A stretch of DNA of 64,000 nucleotides from Ameyamaea chiangmaiensis (lineage in GTDB: Bacteria; Pseudomonadota; Alphaproteobacteria; Acetobacterales; Acetobacteraceae): positions 175,561 through 239,560 of the forward strand of contig NZ_BAPT01000050.1 in NCBI RefSeq assembly GCF_025995235.1, written 5' to 3'. The notes under the pieces are model-generated. The model worked only from the letters and a program-made list of their open reading frames with translations, had not been told where the DNA came from and ran no database searches. Positions 1 through 8,248 of the stretch are shown piece by piece. Made by a program: the position numbers and the translations under genes. Positions within the stretch are counted from its first letter, which is position 1. Every line of letters begins with the position of its first letter.

Positions 1-708
1 CTGGCGCTGGTGCTGTCCAGTGCCCTCTACGTCGTGATTGCGAATGGACTTGCGCTGGCCCCTGCGGTCGATTTTGCCGCCATAGGGCAGGCGCCGCTGC
101 TGGGGCTGCCGCATTTCGCCACCCCCCGGTTCGCGCCCGGCGCGATGATATTCATGGCGCCCGTGGCCATCGTGCTGGTGGCGGAAAATCTCGGCCATCT
201 GAAGGCGATCGGCGCCATGGCGGGGGCGCCGCTGGACCGTCTGGCCGGGCGCGCCTTCCTGGGCGACGGACTGGCCACGATGCTGGCGGCGTCCCTGGGC
301 GGCACGGGGGTGACGACCTATGTCGAGAATCTGGGCGTCATGGCCGTCTCGCGCGTCTATTCCACGCTGGTGTTTGCCGTGGCGGGCGGCCTTGCGGTTC
401 TGCTGAGCTTCTCTCCGCTGTTCGGGGCGCTTCTGGCGGCCATCCCGGCCCCGGTGGTGGGCGGTCTGGCGCTCGGCCTGTTCGGGCTGATCGCGGCGAC
501 GATGGTCCGGGTCTGGATCGAGAGCCGCGTCGATTTTTCCACGCCCGCCACCTTGTTCCCGGTGGGTGTCGCACTGGTCGCCGGGGCGGGCGATTTCACC
601 GTGCAGATCGGCGGCATCACGCTGGGCGGCATCGTCACCGCCAGTCTTGCCGCCATTATCCTCAACCGTATTCTGGCGCCGCGTGCCGCCAGGGAGACCA
701 CCCGATGA
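1..708 (+). CDS. NCS2-family purine/uracil-type permease, 5' end outside window
   Basis: The reading frame is open from base 1, so the N-terminal part lies outside the window; about 235 residues are visible. They are strongly hydrophobic and carry the NCS2 (UraA/RutG) core, with the segment ENLGHLKAIG followed by GGTGVTTYVENLGV and a run of membrane helices to the C-terminus. Family members are inner-membrane symporters for uracil, xanthine or related heterocycles. The stop codon overlaps the start of nicX by four bases (ATGA), so it is translationally coupled to a nicotinate-catabolic gene. I infer that it imports nicotinate or a hydroxylated pyridine intermediate rather than a nucleobase; the described Pseudomonas nic cluster uses an MFS transporter. 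The family is clear, the substrate is not. Confidence 0.85.
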   Translation: MALVLSSALYVVIANGLALAPAVDFAAIGQAPLLGLPHFATPRFAPGAMIFMAPVAIVLVAENLGHLKAIGAMAGAPLDRLAGRAFLGDGLATMLAASLGGTGVTTYVENLGVMAVSRVYSTLVFAVAGGLAVLLSFSPLFGALLAAIPAPVVGGLALGLFGLIAATMVRVWIESRVDFSTPATLFPVGVALVAGAGDFTVQIGGITLGGIVTASLAAIILNRILAPRAARETTR

Positions 709-1739
709 GCGTGAGTGATTACGAACTGGTCCAGTCGTGGAGCCAGGTGCTGGACCTGTGCAAGCTTGCGGCCGGACAGACGGTCACGCTGCTGACGTCG
801 GCCGACACCAACGCACAGACCCTGCGCTGCGCCATCCTGGCGGTGCGTCAGAAGGGGGCGATCGCCAACCGGCTCGACCTGCAACCGGTCAATGGCGGTG
901 TGTCTCTGTCACGCGATCCGCTGGCCTATGTGGGCACGACGCCGCTGACCGGTAATCGCGCGGCCGTCGAGATGCTCAAGGCGAGCGATCTGGTGCTCGA
1001 TCTGATGACGCTGCTGTTTTCGGCGGAACAGCACGAGATCCTGGCTGCGGGCGGCCGTATCCTGCTGGCGGTGGAGCCGCCGGAGATTCTAGTGCGCATG
1101 ACGCCGACGATGGAGGACCGGACACGCGTCCTGGCCGCCTCGGCCAGATTGCAAGCGGCGAAGACGATGCACGTTACCTCGGCCGCGGGCACAGACGCGA
1201 CCTTCGCGCTGGGGGATTACCCGATGCTGGAGGAGTACGGTTTCGTCGACGCGCCGGGGCGCTGGGACCACTGGCCGAGCGGCTTTCTGGCGACATGGTC
1301 GAACGAGGGGTCGGCCGAGGGTACGATCGTGCTGGCACCGGGCGACATCCTGCTGCCGCAGAAATCCTATGTCACCGCACCGATCACCCTGCGTCTGGCG
1401 GGCGGGTATGTCCGCGCGATCGAGGGCGGCTACGAGGCCGGACATCTGCGCGACTACATGCAAAGCTTCGGCGATCCGGAGGTCTATGCCGTCTCGCATA
1501 TCGGCTGGGGCCTGCAGCGGCGCGCGCACTGGTCGGTGATGGGATTCTACGACCGCGAGGCGACGATCGGCATGGACCCGCGTGCCTGTGCCGGCAATTT
1601 CCTGTGGTCCACGGGACCGAACAACGAGGCCGGCGGCACGCGCGACGCGGCCTGCCACATCGATATCCCGATGCGTGGCTGCACGGTGCGGCTGGACGGC
1701 GAGGCCGTGGTGACCGACGGCACTCTGGTGGAGGAGTAA
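705..1739 (+). CDS. nicX: 2,5-dihydroxypyridine 5,6-dioxygenase
   Basis: This 344-residue protein is a mononuclear iron ring-cleaving dioxygenase that opens 2,5-dihydroxypyridine to N-formylmaleamate in aerobic nicotinate degradation. His265 (in SHIGWG) and His318/Asp320 (in CHIDIP) sit at the positions reported as iron ligands in the Pseudomonas putida enzyme, and the length matches. The fold resembles M29-type aminopeptidases rather than classical extradiol enzymes, so automatic annotation may call it a peptidase. An AGGGAG ribosome site precedes ATG 705, which overlaps the permease stop. The next three genes supply the three following steps in order of reaction, which makes the assignment firm. 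Confidence 0.93.
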   Translation: MSVSDYELVQSWSQVLDLCKLAAGQTVTLLTSADTNAQTLRCAILAVRQKGAIANRLDLQPVNGGVSLSRDPLAYVGTTPLTGNRAAVEMLKASDLVLDLMTLLFSAEQHEILAAGGRILLAVEPPEILVRMTPTMEDRTRVLAASARLQAAKTMHVTSAAGTDATFALGDYPMLEEYGFVDAPGRWDHWPSGFLATWSNEGSAEGTIVLAPGDILLPQKSYVTAPITLRLAGGYVRAIEGGYEAGHLRDYMQSFGDPEVYAVSHIGWGLQRRAHWSVMGFYDREATIGMDPRACAGNFLWSTGPNNEAGGTRDAACHIDIPMRGCTVRLDGEAVVTDGTLVEE

Positions 1740-1743
1740 GGCG

Positions 1744-2379
1744 ATGGACACGGACCTGCAACGTGACGAGGCGCGCTACAAGGCGCAGGGGTTTGGCAAC
1801 GAGATGGGGATCGTCGGAAAGGTCGGCCTGCTGCTTGTCGATTTCGTCAACGGTTTTGCCGATCCGCAGGCGTTTGGCGGCGGCAATATTCCCCAGGCCA
1901 TCGCGCGCTCGACGACATTGCTGGCCCACGCGCGCCGTCTGGGCTGGGCGGTCGCCCATACACGCATCGTGTTTGCCGATGATGGCGCCGACGCGAACAT
2001 CTTCTCGCTGAAGGTGCCGACCATGCTGGGCCTGACCGAACATAACCCGGCGTCGGCCATCGTGGCGGAACTGGCGCCCGAGCCGGGGGAGTATGTCGTG
2101 CGCAAGACGGTGCCGTCGGCATTCTCCGGCACGCCGCTGGCGGCATGGTTCGTCACCCACGGGGTGCAGACCGTTGTGGTCGCGGGCTGCGTCACCTCGG
2201 GCTGTGTGCGCGCCAGTGTGCTGGACGCGATGCAGGCCGGCTTCCGCCCGGTTGTGGTGTCGGATTGCGTGGGCGACCGCGCGATCGGCCCGCATGAGGC
2301 CAACCTGTTCGATATGGCGCAGAAATGCGGCGACGTCCTGGATCTGGATACGCTGCTGTCGCGCCTGCCCAATCACTGA
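1744..2379 (+). CDS. nicF: maleamate amidohydrolase
   Basis: A 211-residue isochorismatase-fold hydrolase that removes ammonia from maleamate to give maleate. The Asp-Lys-Cys triad is visible as Asp33 (LLLVDFVNG), Lys121 (VVRKTVPSAF) and Cys154 (GCVTSGCVRAS). N-carbamoylsarcosine amidase is the nearest alternative family member, but the position between nicX and nicE points to maleamate. The ribosome site GGAGTAAGG partly overlaps the nicX stop region, and only four bases separate the genes. The protein is cytoplasmic, with no signal sequence. Confidence 0.9.
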   Translation: MDTDLQRDEARYKAQGFGNEMGIVGKVGLLLVDFVNGFADPQAFGGGNIPQAIARSTTLLAHARRLGWAVAHTRIVFADDGADANIFSLKVPTMLGLTEHNPASAIVAELAPEPGEYVVRKTVPSAFSGTPLAAWFVTHGVQTVVVAGCVTSGCVRASVLDAMQAGFRPVVVSDCVGDRAIGPHEANLFDMAQKCGDVLDLDTLLSRLPNH

Positions 2380-2394
2380 GTCGGAGTGCCCAGA

Positions 2395-3150
2395 GTGACC
2401 AAGACCCTTTACCGCATCGGCCAGATCGTCCCCAGCTCCAATGTGACGATGGAAACCGAAATTCCCGCGATGCTGGCCGCGCGCCAGCTTGTGCGGCCCG
2501 AGCGTTTTCTGTTTCATTCCAGTCGCATGCGCATGAAGACGGTTAGTAAGGACGAACTGGCGGCCATGGACGCGGAATCCGACCGGTGCGCGCTGGAACT
2601 GAGCGATGCGCGGGTGGACGTGATGGGCTATGCCTGTCTGGTGGCGATCATGGCGATGGGCCTTGGGTATCACCGGCGTTCCGAAGCCCGCCTTCATGAG
2701 CGCACGGCCGGGAACGGCGCCCCGACACCGATCGTGACCAGCGCGGGCGCGCTGGTGGATGGTCTGAAGGTGATGGGCGCGCGAAAGATCGTGATCGTGG
2801 CGCCTTACATGAAGCCGCTGACGAAACTCGTCGTCGACTACATTGCCTCCGAAGGGTATGAGGTCATCGATCACGTTGCGCTGGAGATTTCGGACAATCT
2901 GAATGTCGCGGCCCATGACCCGGAACGGCTTCCGGGCATCGTGCAAGGTCTTAACTACAAGGATGCGGACGTCATTGTTCTGTCGGCATGCGTGCAGATG
3001 CCGTCGTTGCCGGTCGTGGCCAAGGTTGAGGCACTGACCGGAAAACCGGTCCTGACCGCCGCCGTCGCCACGACCTATGCCATGCTGCGCGCCCTGGGAC
3101 TGGAGGCCGTGGCCCCCGGTGCCGGTGCCCTTCTGTCCGGCGCCTATTGA
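2395..3150 (+). CDS. nicE: maleate cis-trans isomerase
   Basis: A 251-residue Asp/Glu racemase-superfamily enzyme converting maleate to fumarate, the final step that feeds the TCA cycle. The two catalytic cysteines are Cys81 (GYACLVA) and Cys199 (LSACVQMPS), matching the spacing of the P. putida enzyme. The N-terminal segment RIGQIVPSSN and the FHSSRMRMK motif are typical. I chose GTG 2395 because GGAG lies eight bases upstream and it gives the usual start of the family; an in-frame GTG at 2386 is less well placed. It lies directly downstream of nicF in the same operon. Confidence 0.92.
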   Translation: MTKTLYRIGQIVPSSNVTMETEIPAMLAARQLVRPERFLFHSSRMRMKTVSKDELAAMDAESDRCALELSDARVDVMGYACLVAIMAMGLGYHRRSEARLHERTAGNGAPTPIVTSAGALVDGLKVMGARKIVIVAPYMKPLTKLVVDYIASEGYEVIDHVALEISDNLNVAAHDPERLPGIVQGLNYKDADVIVLSACVQMPSLPVVAKVEALTGKPVLTAAVATTYAMLRALGLEAVAPGAGALLSGAY

Positions 3151-3161
3151 GGAGAGACATC

Positions 3162-3953
3162 ATGCCTAAAAGCCGCTTTCTGTATGGTGGGAACATCCAT
3201 GCGAACGGGATCCGTCAGCACTATCTTCGCTATGGCGGTGAAGGGCAGCCGTTGGTGCTGGTCCCCGGAATCACCAGCCCGGCGATCACATGGGGCTTCG
3301 TGGCCGAAGAACTGGCGCGCACGTTTGACGTGTATGTGATCGATGTGCGGGGCCGGGGTCTGTCGTCGACAGGCCCTGATCTTGACTACGATCTTGACAG
3401 CTATGCAGCCGACGTCCGGGGCTTCATCGATGGCCTGGCGCTGAACGACGTGGCCCTTGTCGGCCATTCCATGGGCGCCCGGATCGTGATCCGCATGGCC
3501 AGAACCAATGACGACCGACTGGGTCGCCTCATTCTCGTCGATCCGCCGGTCAGCGGGCCGGGGCGACGGGCCTACCCGGCAAAACTGGAGTGGTACACGG
3601 ACTCGATCCGTCGCGCGCGCATGGGCATGACGGCCGAGGACATGCGGACATTCTGTCCGACCTGGACGGAGGAGCAGCGTACCCTGCGGGCCGAGTGGCT
3701 GCACACCTGCGACGAACTGGCGACCAGGATCACGTTCGAAAAATTCCACACCGAAGATATTCATCAGGATCTTCCGCATCTGCAGCGCCCCACGACGCTG
3801 GTTGTCGCGACGCGTGGAGGTGTCATCTTGCCGGAAGACGAGGCAGAGATCCTGTCCCTCAATCCATCCATCGTCGTGACGCACGTGCCCGACGCCGGTC
3901 ACATGATTCCGTGGGATAATCTCGCAGGATTCATGGATGCTATCGTACCATGA
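3162..3953 (+). CDS. nicD: N-formylmaleamate deformylase (alpha/beta hydrolase)
   Basis: A 263-residue alpha/beta hydrolase that releases formate from N-formylmaleamate to give maleamate. The triad is Ser103 (GHSMGA), Asp127 (LVDPPVSGPG) and His247 (DAGHMIPW). The long match to NicD-specific segments such as GGNIHANGIRQHYLRYGG and the sequence around GITSPAITWGF makes this more than a generic hydrolase call. A GGAGAG site precedes ATG 3162, twelve bases after the nicE stop. It appears to be the last gene of the operon; no strong terminator is visible in the following 200 bases. Confidence 0.92.
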   Translation: MPKSRFLYGGNIHANGIRQHYLRYGGEGQPLVLVPGITSPAITWGFVAEELARTFDVYVIDVRGRGLSSTGPDLDYDLDSYAADVRGFIDGLALNDVALVGHSMGARIVIRMARTNDDRLGRLILVDPPVSGPGRRAYPAKLEWYTDSIRRARMGMTAEDMRTFCPTWTEEQRTLRAEWLHTCDELATRITFEKFHTEDIHQDLPHLQRPTTLVVATRGGVILPEDEAEILSLNPSIVVTHVPDAGHMIPWDNLAGFMDAIVP

Positions 3954-4156
3954 CGCAGCAAAACAAATGTCGCGTATACGTAATATATATGTTGCATACA
4001 TGGAATGTTCCCGGTAGCTTGACACCGATGAGAATAACTGCGCGGTGAACGCGCTGTTCATGTCCGCCTGTGGATCAGGGATACTCTGACCATGATAGGG
4101 CCTGAATTTGATCTGTCTTGACTCGATGTCAACGCATGCCCCCTGGGAGCTTCAGG

Positions 4157-6550
4157 ATGAAGAAGATTACTCTGCTGACCAGCGTCGTGCTGATGAGCGG
4201 CGCATCGATTAATGGCGTATACGCGTCTTCTGTGCCGATCCAGCACGGTAAGGTCCGGCCCTCGAAGAAGGCGCATGGATCATCCCAGTCGGCTTCGGCC
4301 CCGGTCACGGTCGCTTCACCGGTGGCGACGCCTCCGCGTGCCGTTGCCGCCGTCGCGCCTCGTCCCGAAGAGATGAGCGTCGTCGGGCACGGGTCGACGC
4401 GCCAGATCCAGACCATGACGGCATCGATGATGGCGCAGTCAGTCCCTGGCACCAATCCGTTGAAACTTCTGGGCGCCATGCCTGCGATTGCCTACAATTC
4501 GGCCGATCCGCTGGGCATTGATCTTTGGTCGCAGAGTTTTCTTATGCGTGGCTTTTCACAGGATCAGCTTGGTTTCACGCTCGATGGCATTCCGCTTGGC
4601 CTTCAAAGTTACGGTAGTGCGCAGGGCCTGAACGTGGTGAATGCCATTTCGCAGATGAATATCAAGAAGGTCGACGTTTCGCAGGGAGCAGGCGCGGTTG
4701 ATGTGCCATCTTCCAGCAATCTCGGCGGTGTGGTGCAGTTTTATTCGATCGATCCGGCCGATAAGTTCGGCGGTAAAATTTCGCAGACATTTGGAAGTTA
4801 CAATAGCTACCTGACGTTTGTGCGGATCGATAGCGGAAAGCTCAACCCGACAGGCACCAAGTTCTTCGTCTCCTACAGCCGGGGCGACGAGGAGAAATGG
4901 AAAGGCAGCGGAAACCAGTTCCTGCAACAGGTCAATGCGAAGCTGGTCCAGCCGTTTGGACACTCGACCAAACTGACGGCGTTTTTCGACTGGGATCAGG
5001 CTGTGGCGGACACCTACGGCGACACGTCGCTCGAAATCCTGCACAAGCTGGGGTCCCGGGTCGATTATTACTACCCGAACTACGGGGCCGCCTATCGCAC
5101 CGCGCTCTACGCCAACGGTCTGCCCGGGGGCGCGCTTCCTGCCGGATACAGTAAACTGTCCGATCCCGCGGATGCGTCCTATTACGACGGCCCGGCGACC
5201 AGCCACGATTTTCTGGGGGGTGCGACGCTGGAATCCCAGCTTACGCATCGTCTGAACTGGAAAACCACGCTGTATGCGCAAGACAAGGCCTTCAATGCCT
5301 ATTGGACCAATCCGTACGTGGCCTCGCCCAGCGGGGCGCCACTTGCGGAGCAAAATAATGGCAGCACGTCCCAGCGTGGCGGTTTCACGTCCAACCTCGT
5401 GTATTCGGTCGCCCGGAACAAAATCAATGTCGGCATCTGGTACGAGCATGGCGCGTATGAGCCGTTTTACACGTTCTACAACGAGCCGGTTCTTGGTGAG
5501 GGCGAGCCGCTGAATCCGAGAAACGGTACGCCGGCGCCGTTCGCTGAGGCCTGGCGCCTGCATTACGTCAATAATACCGTCCAGACGCATATTCAAGACA
5601 CGATCACCGTCCTGCCAAATCTGCGTATCAACGCGGGCTTCCGATCGCTGATGTTCAAGGGCACAAGCAGTGTCGTCGAAAATAACCCTCTCTATTCGGG
5701 TGGTACGCCGGCTTCGGGCTCTCTGAGCAACAATGCCGCGTTCCTGCCGCAGTTCAGCATCAATTATCAGATCGCCCATGGGCATGAGGTGTTCTTCGAT
5801 TTTTCCAAAAACATGCGCGTCTTCCCCGAGGCCGGGTACAGTCAGGCGTCTCCCTGGGGATCAGCAAGCCAGGAAATCTTCAACGCGGAAAAGAACACTC
5901 TCAAACCCGAGACGGATTACGTGTTCGAGGGTGGATATCGGTATAATTCGCCGATCATGACCGCGTTGCTGACGCTCTATCACACTGATTTTCACAACCG
6001 CCTCGCCACGGTCACGGAAGGTAACCTCGTCAGTATCCAGTCCCTGCTGCGCAATGTGGGCGATGTCGACATGAACGGCGTGGACGGCACATTGACCCTG
6101 CGTCCTGTCGAGGGCCTGAGCCTGACGAACAGCATCAGCTACAACAGTTCGAAATACGGATCGAACCTGACGGAAGATGGTGCTGTTTATAATCTCAAGG
6201 GAAAGCAGGAAGTCAATTATCCCAAGCTGATGTACAAGGCGAACCTGTCGTATGAATACAAGGGTGCGTTCGCCCATATCGATGTGACCTACATGAGCAA
6301 GCGCTTTCTCAGCTACACGAATGACACGCACGTTCCCGGATACTGGCTCGCCAATCTCGGGGCGGGATACCATATCGGCAATGCGGGTTTTCTGAAGAAT
6401 ATCACGGCATCGTTTAACGTGTATAACTTGTTCAACACGGTGTACGTGTCCAACATGGGCGAAGATGGCAATCCCCTTTCGGGCGATTACCAGTCGATGC
6501 AGATCGGTGCGCCGCGTGAGTTCTTCGGCACCGTCAGCGCGGGTTTCTGA
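4157..6550 (+). CDS. TonB-dependent outer-membrane receptor
   Basis: A 797-residue receptor with a signal peptide (MKKITLLTSVVLMSG, cleaved near VYAS), a proline/alanine-rich linker, a TonB-box-like EEMSVVGHG segment, a plug domain with MRGFSQDQLGFTLDGIPLG, and a long beta-barrel ending in phenylalanine (SAGF). Start at ATG 4157 is preceded by a GGGAG site; upstream in-frame codons lack a signal sequence. Such receptors take up ligands larger than porins allow, often siderophores, but also plant aromatics and oligosaccharides. It is followed by a GMC dehydrogenase, aldehyde dehydrogenase and tannase-family gene, which favours an organic substrate over iron. The ligand is unknown. Confidence 0.88.
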   Translation: MKKITLLTSVVLMSGASINGVYASSVPIQHGKVRPSKKAHGSSQSASAPVTVASPVATPPRAVAAVAPRPEEMSVVGHGSTRQIQTMTASMMAQSVPGTNPLKLLGAMPAIAYNSADPLGIDLWSQSFLMRGFSQDQLGFTLDGIPLGLQSYGSAQGLNVVNAISQMNIKKVDVSQGAGAVDVPSSSNLGGVVQFYSIDPADKFGGKISQTFGSYNSYLTFVRIDSGKLNPTGTKFFVSYSRGDEEKWKGSGNQFLQQVNAKLVQPFGHSTKLTAFFDWDQAVADTYGDTSLEILHKLGSRVDYYYPNYGAAYRTALYANGLPGGALPAGYSKLSDPADASYYDGPATSHDFLGGATLESQLTHRLNWKTTLYAQDKAFNAYWTNPYVASPSGAPLAEQNNGSTSQRGGFTSNLVYSVARNKINVGIWYEHGAYEPFYTFYNEPVLGEGEPLNPRNGTPAPFAEAWRLHYVNNTVQTHIQDTITVLPNLRINAGFRSLMFKGTSSVVENNPLYSGGTPASGSLSNNAAFLPQFSINYQIAHGHEVFFDFSKNMRVFPEAGYSQASPWGSASQEIFNAEKNTLKPETDYVFEGGYRYNSPIMTALLTLYHTDFHNRLATVTEGNLVSIQSLLRNVGDVDMNGVDGTLTLRPVEGLSLTNSISYNSSKYGSNLTEDGAVYNLKGKQEVNYPKLMYKANLSYEYKGAFAHIDVTYMSKRFLSYTNDTHVPGYWLANLGAGYHIGNAGFLKNITASFNVYNLFNTVYVSNMGEDGNPLSGDYQSMQIGAPREFFGTVSAGF

Positions 6551-6594
6551 AGAGGCTCTCGTCGGGCTGCCTACGGTGAAGGGGAGTACCATCC

Positions 6595-8208
6595 ATGGTC
6601 ACGCATGACATCACGGCGTTGCGGACGGTACCGGATGGCCGCAGTGTGCTGCGGGCTTATGACTTCGTCGTCTGTGGCGGCGGCACGGCGGGTTGTGTCG
6701 TCGCCCGTCGTCTGGCCGAGGATGGAAGGGCGACCGTGCTTCTTCTTGAGGCGGGCGGAAGTCACCACGTGCCGGCGATCATGGATTCCACGCAGTGGAT
6801 GTGGAATATTGGCACCGAGCGCGACTGGGGTTTCGTGTCCGAGCCGTCGGCCGGGTTGAATGGCCGCACCCCGCCTATGCCGATGGGCCGCGCCCTCGGC
6901 GGTGGCTCGTCGATCAACGGGCAGGTCTGGGCGCGCGGGCACCGGAACGATTTCGACACGTGGGCAAGCGTGACCGGCGATGCGTCCTGGTCTTACGACA
7001 GGGTGCTGGAGATCTACCGCCGGATCGAAAACTGGCATGGCAGGCCTGACCCGCGGCGCGGGATAGGTGGACCCGTGGACATCACGTTGCCGGACAATCC
7101 GATCCCGCTTGTCCAGGCCCTGATCGAATCCGCCGACGGGCGAGGCATTCCGTTTGCCGACGATCTCAATACCGACCCCATGGAGGGCGGCGGTGGGTGT
7201 GGGCTGCCCAATGTTCTTGTGCGCAATGGCGTGGAACGCGTTTCGATGGCCACGGCGTATCTCGATCCTGTCGCGCACAGGCCAAACCTCCACGTGCTGC
7301 TCGGGGCGGAGGTCGAGCGGATCGAACTGCGCGGCTCGCGTGTCGGCTCCGTCGTTTTCCGCCGCTTCGGGCAACGGTATGCGGTCGAGGTCAGGCGCGA
7401 GGCGATCGTGAGCCTGGGCGCGATCAATACGCCCAAGGCCCTGATGCTGTCGGGGATCGGCGATCCCGCGGAACTCGCCGCGCATGGCATTCCCTGCCGC
7501 CATGCGTTGCGCGGTGTCGGGGCGAATTTTCAGGACCATATCCTTCTGGGCGGCTGTATCTGGGAATACGAAGTCCCCGAGCCTCCGCGCAACAATGCGG
7601 CCGAGTTTGCTTTCTTCTGCAAAAGCGATCCGTCATTGCCCACGCCCGATCTGATGCCGGTTCTGGAGGAGTGTCCCTTCGCCAGTGACGTGACGGCCCG
7701 TCAGTTCGATCTGCCTGTGGGCGCCGCCTCGGCCTGGACCCTCGCACCCGGCCTGGCACGCCCGAAAAGTCGCGGACGGGTTCGGTTGCGTGGTGCGGAT
7801 CCTGCGCTGGTTCCGGTGATCGACGCGAATTTCCTGAGCGATCCTGACGATGTCCGGGCGCTGGTCCGTGGGGTGGAGATCTGCCGCGAGATCGGGAATG
7901 ATCCGCGCCTGGCCGGCTTTCGCCGCCGGGAGGTGATGCCGGGTGCATTGCACGGCGCGGCGCTGGAAACGTTCGTGCGCAATGCGTCCGGGACATATTT
8001 TCATCAAAGCGGGACGGCTAGAATGGGGCGCCCGGACGATCTGCTGGCGGTCGTCGACCCGACGCTCAGGGTCCTTGGCATCGAAGGGCTTCGCATCGCG
8101 GATGCGTCGATCATGCCCGAGATTACCTCCGCCAACATCATGGCCCCGGTCGTGATGATCGCCGAGCGCGCGGGGGATTTCATTCGTAAGACGCACGGGC
8201 TCGGATGA
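6595..8208 (+). CDS. GMC-family FAD-dependent alcohol dehydrogenase/oxidase
   Basis: A 537-residue flavoprotein of the glucose-methanol-choline family. The dinucleotide fold is at residues 24-40 (VCGGGTAGC), followed by the family signature GGGSSINGQVWARGH. The catalytic pair is His470 (TYFHQSGTARMG) and Asn514 (SANIMAP). It oxidises primary alcohols, for example choline or aryl alcohols, to aldehydes. The GGGGAG ribosome site and the aldehyde dehydrogenase 40 bases downstream suggest a two-step alcohol to aldehyde to acid oxidation. There is no betaine regulator or choline transporter nearby, so BetA is not assured. No signal peptide is evident. Confidence 0.88.
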   Translation: MVTHDITALRTVPDGRSVLRAYDFVVCGGGTAGCVVARRLAEDGRATVLLLEAGGSHHVPAIMDSTQWMWNIGTERDWGFVSEPSAGLNGRTPPMPMGRALGGGSSINGQVWARGHRNDFDTWASVTGDASWSYDRVLEIYRRIENWHGRPDPRRGIGGPVDITLPDNPIPLVQALIESADGRGIPFADDLNTDPMEGGGGCGLPNVLVRNGVERVSMATAYLDPVAHRPNLHVLLGAEVERIELRGSRVGSVVFRRFGQRYAVEVRREAIVSLGAINTPKALMLSGIGDPAELAAHGIPCRHALRGVGANFQDHILLGGCIWEYEVPEPPRNNAAEFAFFCKSDPSLPTPDLMPVLEECPFASDVTARQFDLPVGAASAWTLAPGLARPKSRGRVRLRGADPALVPVIDANFLSDPDDVRALVRGVEICREIGNDPRLAGFRRREVMPGALHGAALETFVRNASGTYFHQSGTARMGRPDDLLAVVDPTLRVLGIEGLRIADASIMPEITSANIMAPVVMIAERAGDFIRKTHGLG

Positions 8209-8248
8209 TACAGCGCAGCCGTGCCGTCAGTCTCTGGAGGCCGTCCTT

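Noticed and set aside
1384..2946. A 520-codon open frame on the minus strand opposite nicX, nicF and nicE
   Set aside because: It is the mirror of GC-rich coding sequence: composition His/Arg-rich, no domain, no ribosome site, and it opposes well-supported genes.
3954..4156. Promoter pair from TTGACA near 4020
   Set aside because: No suitable -10 hexamer at the correct spacing was visible, so I did not list it as a feature.
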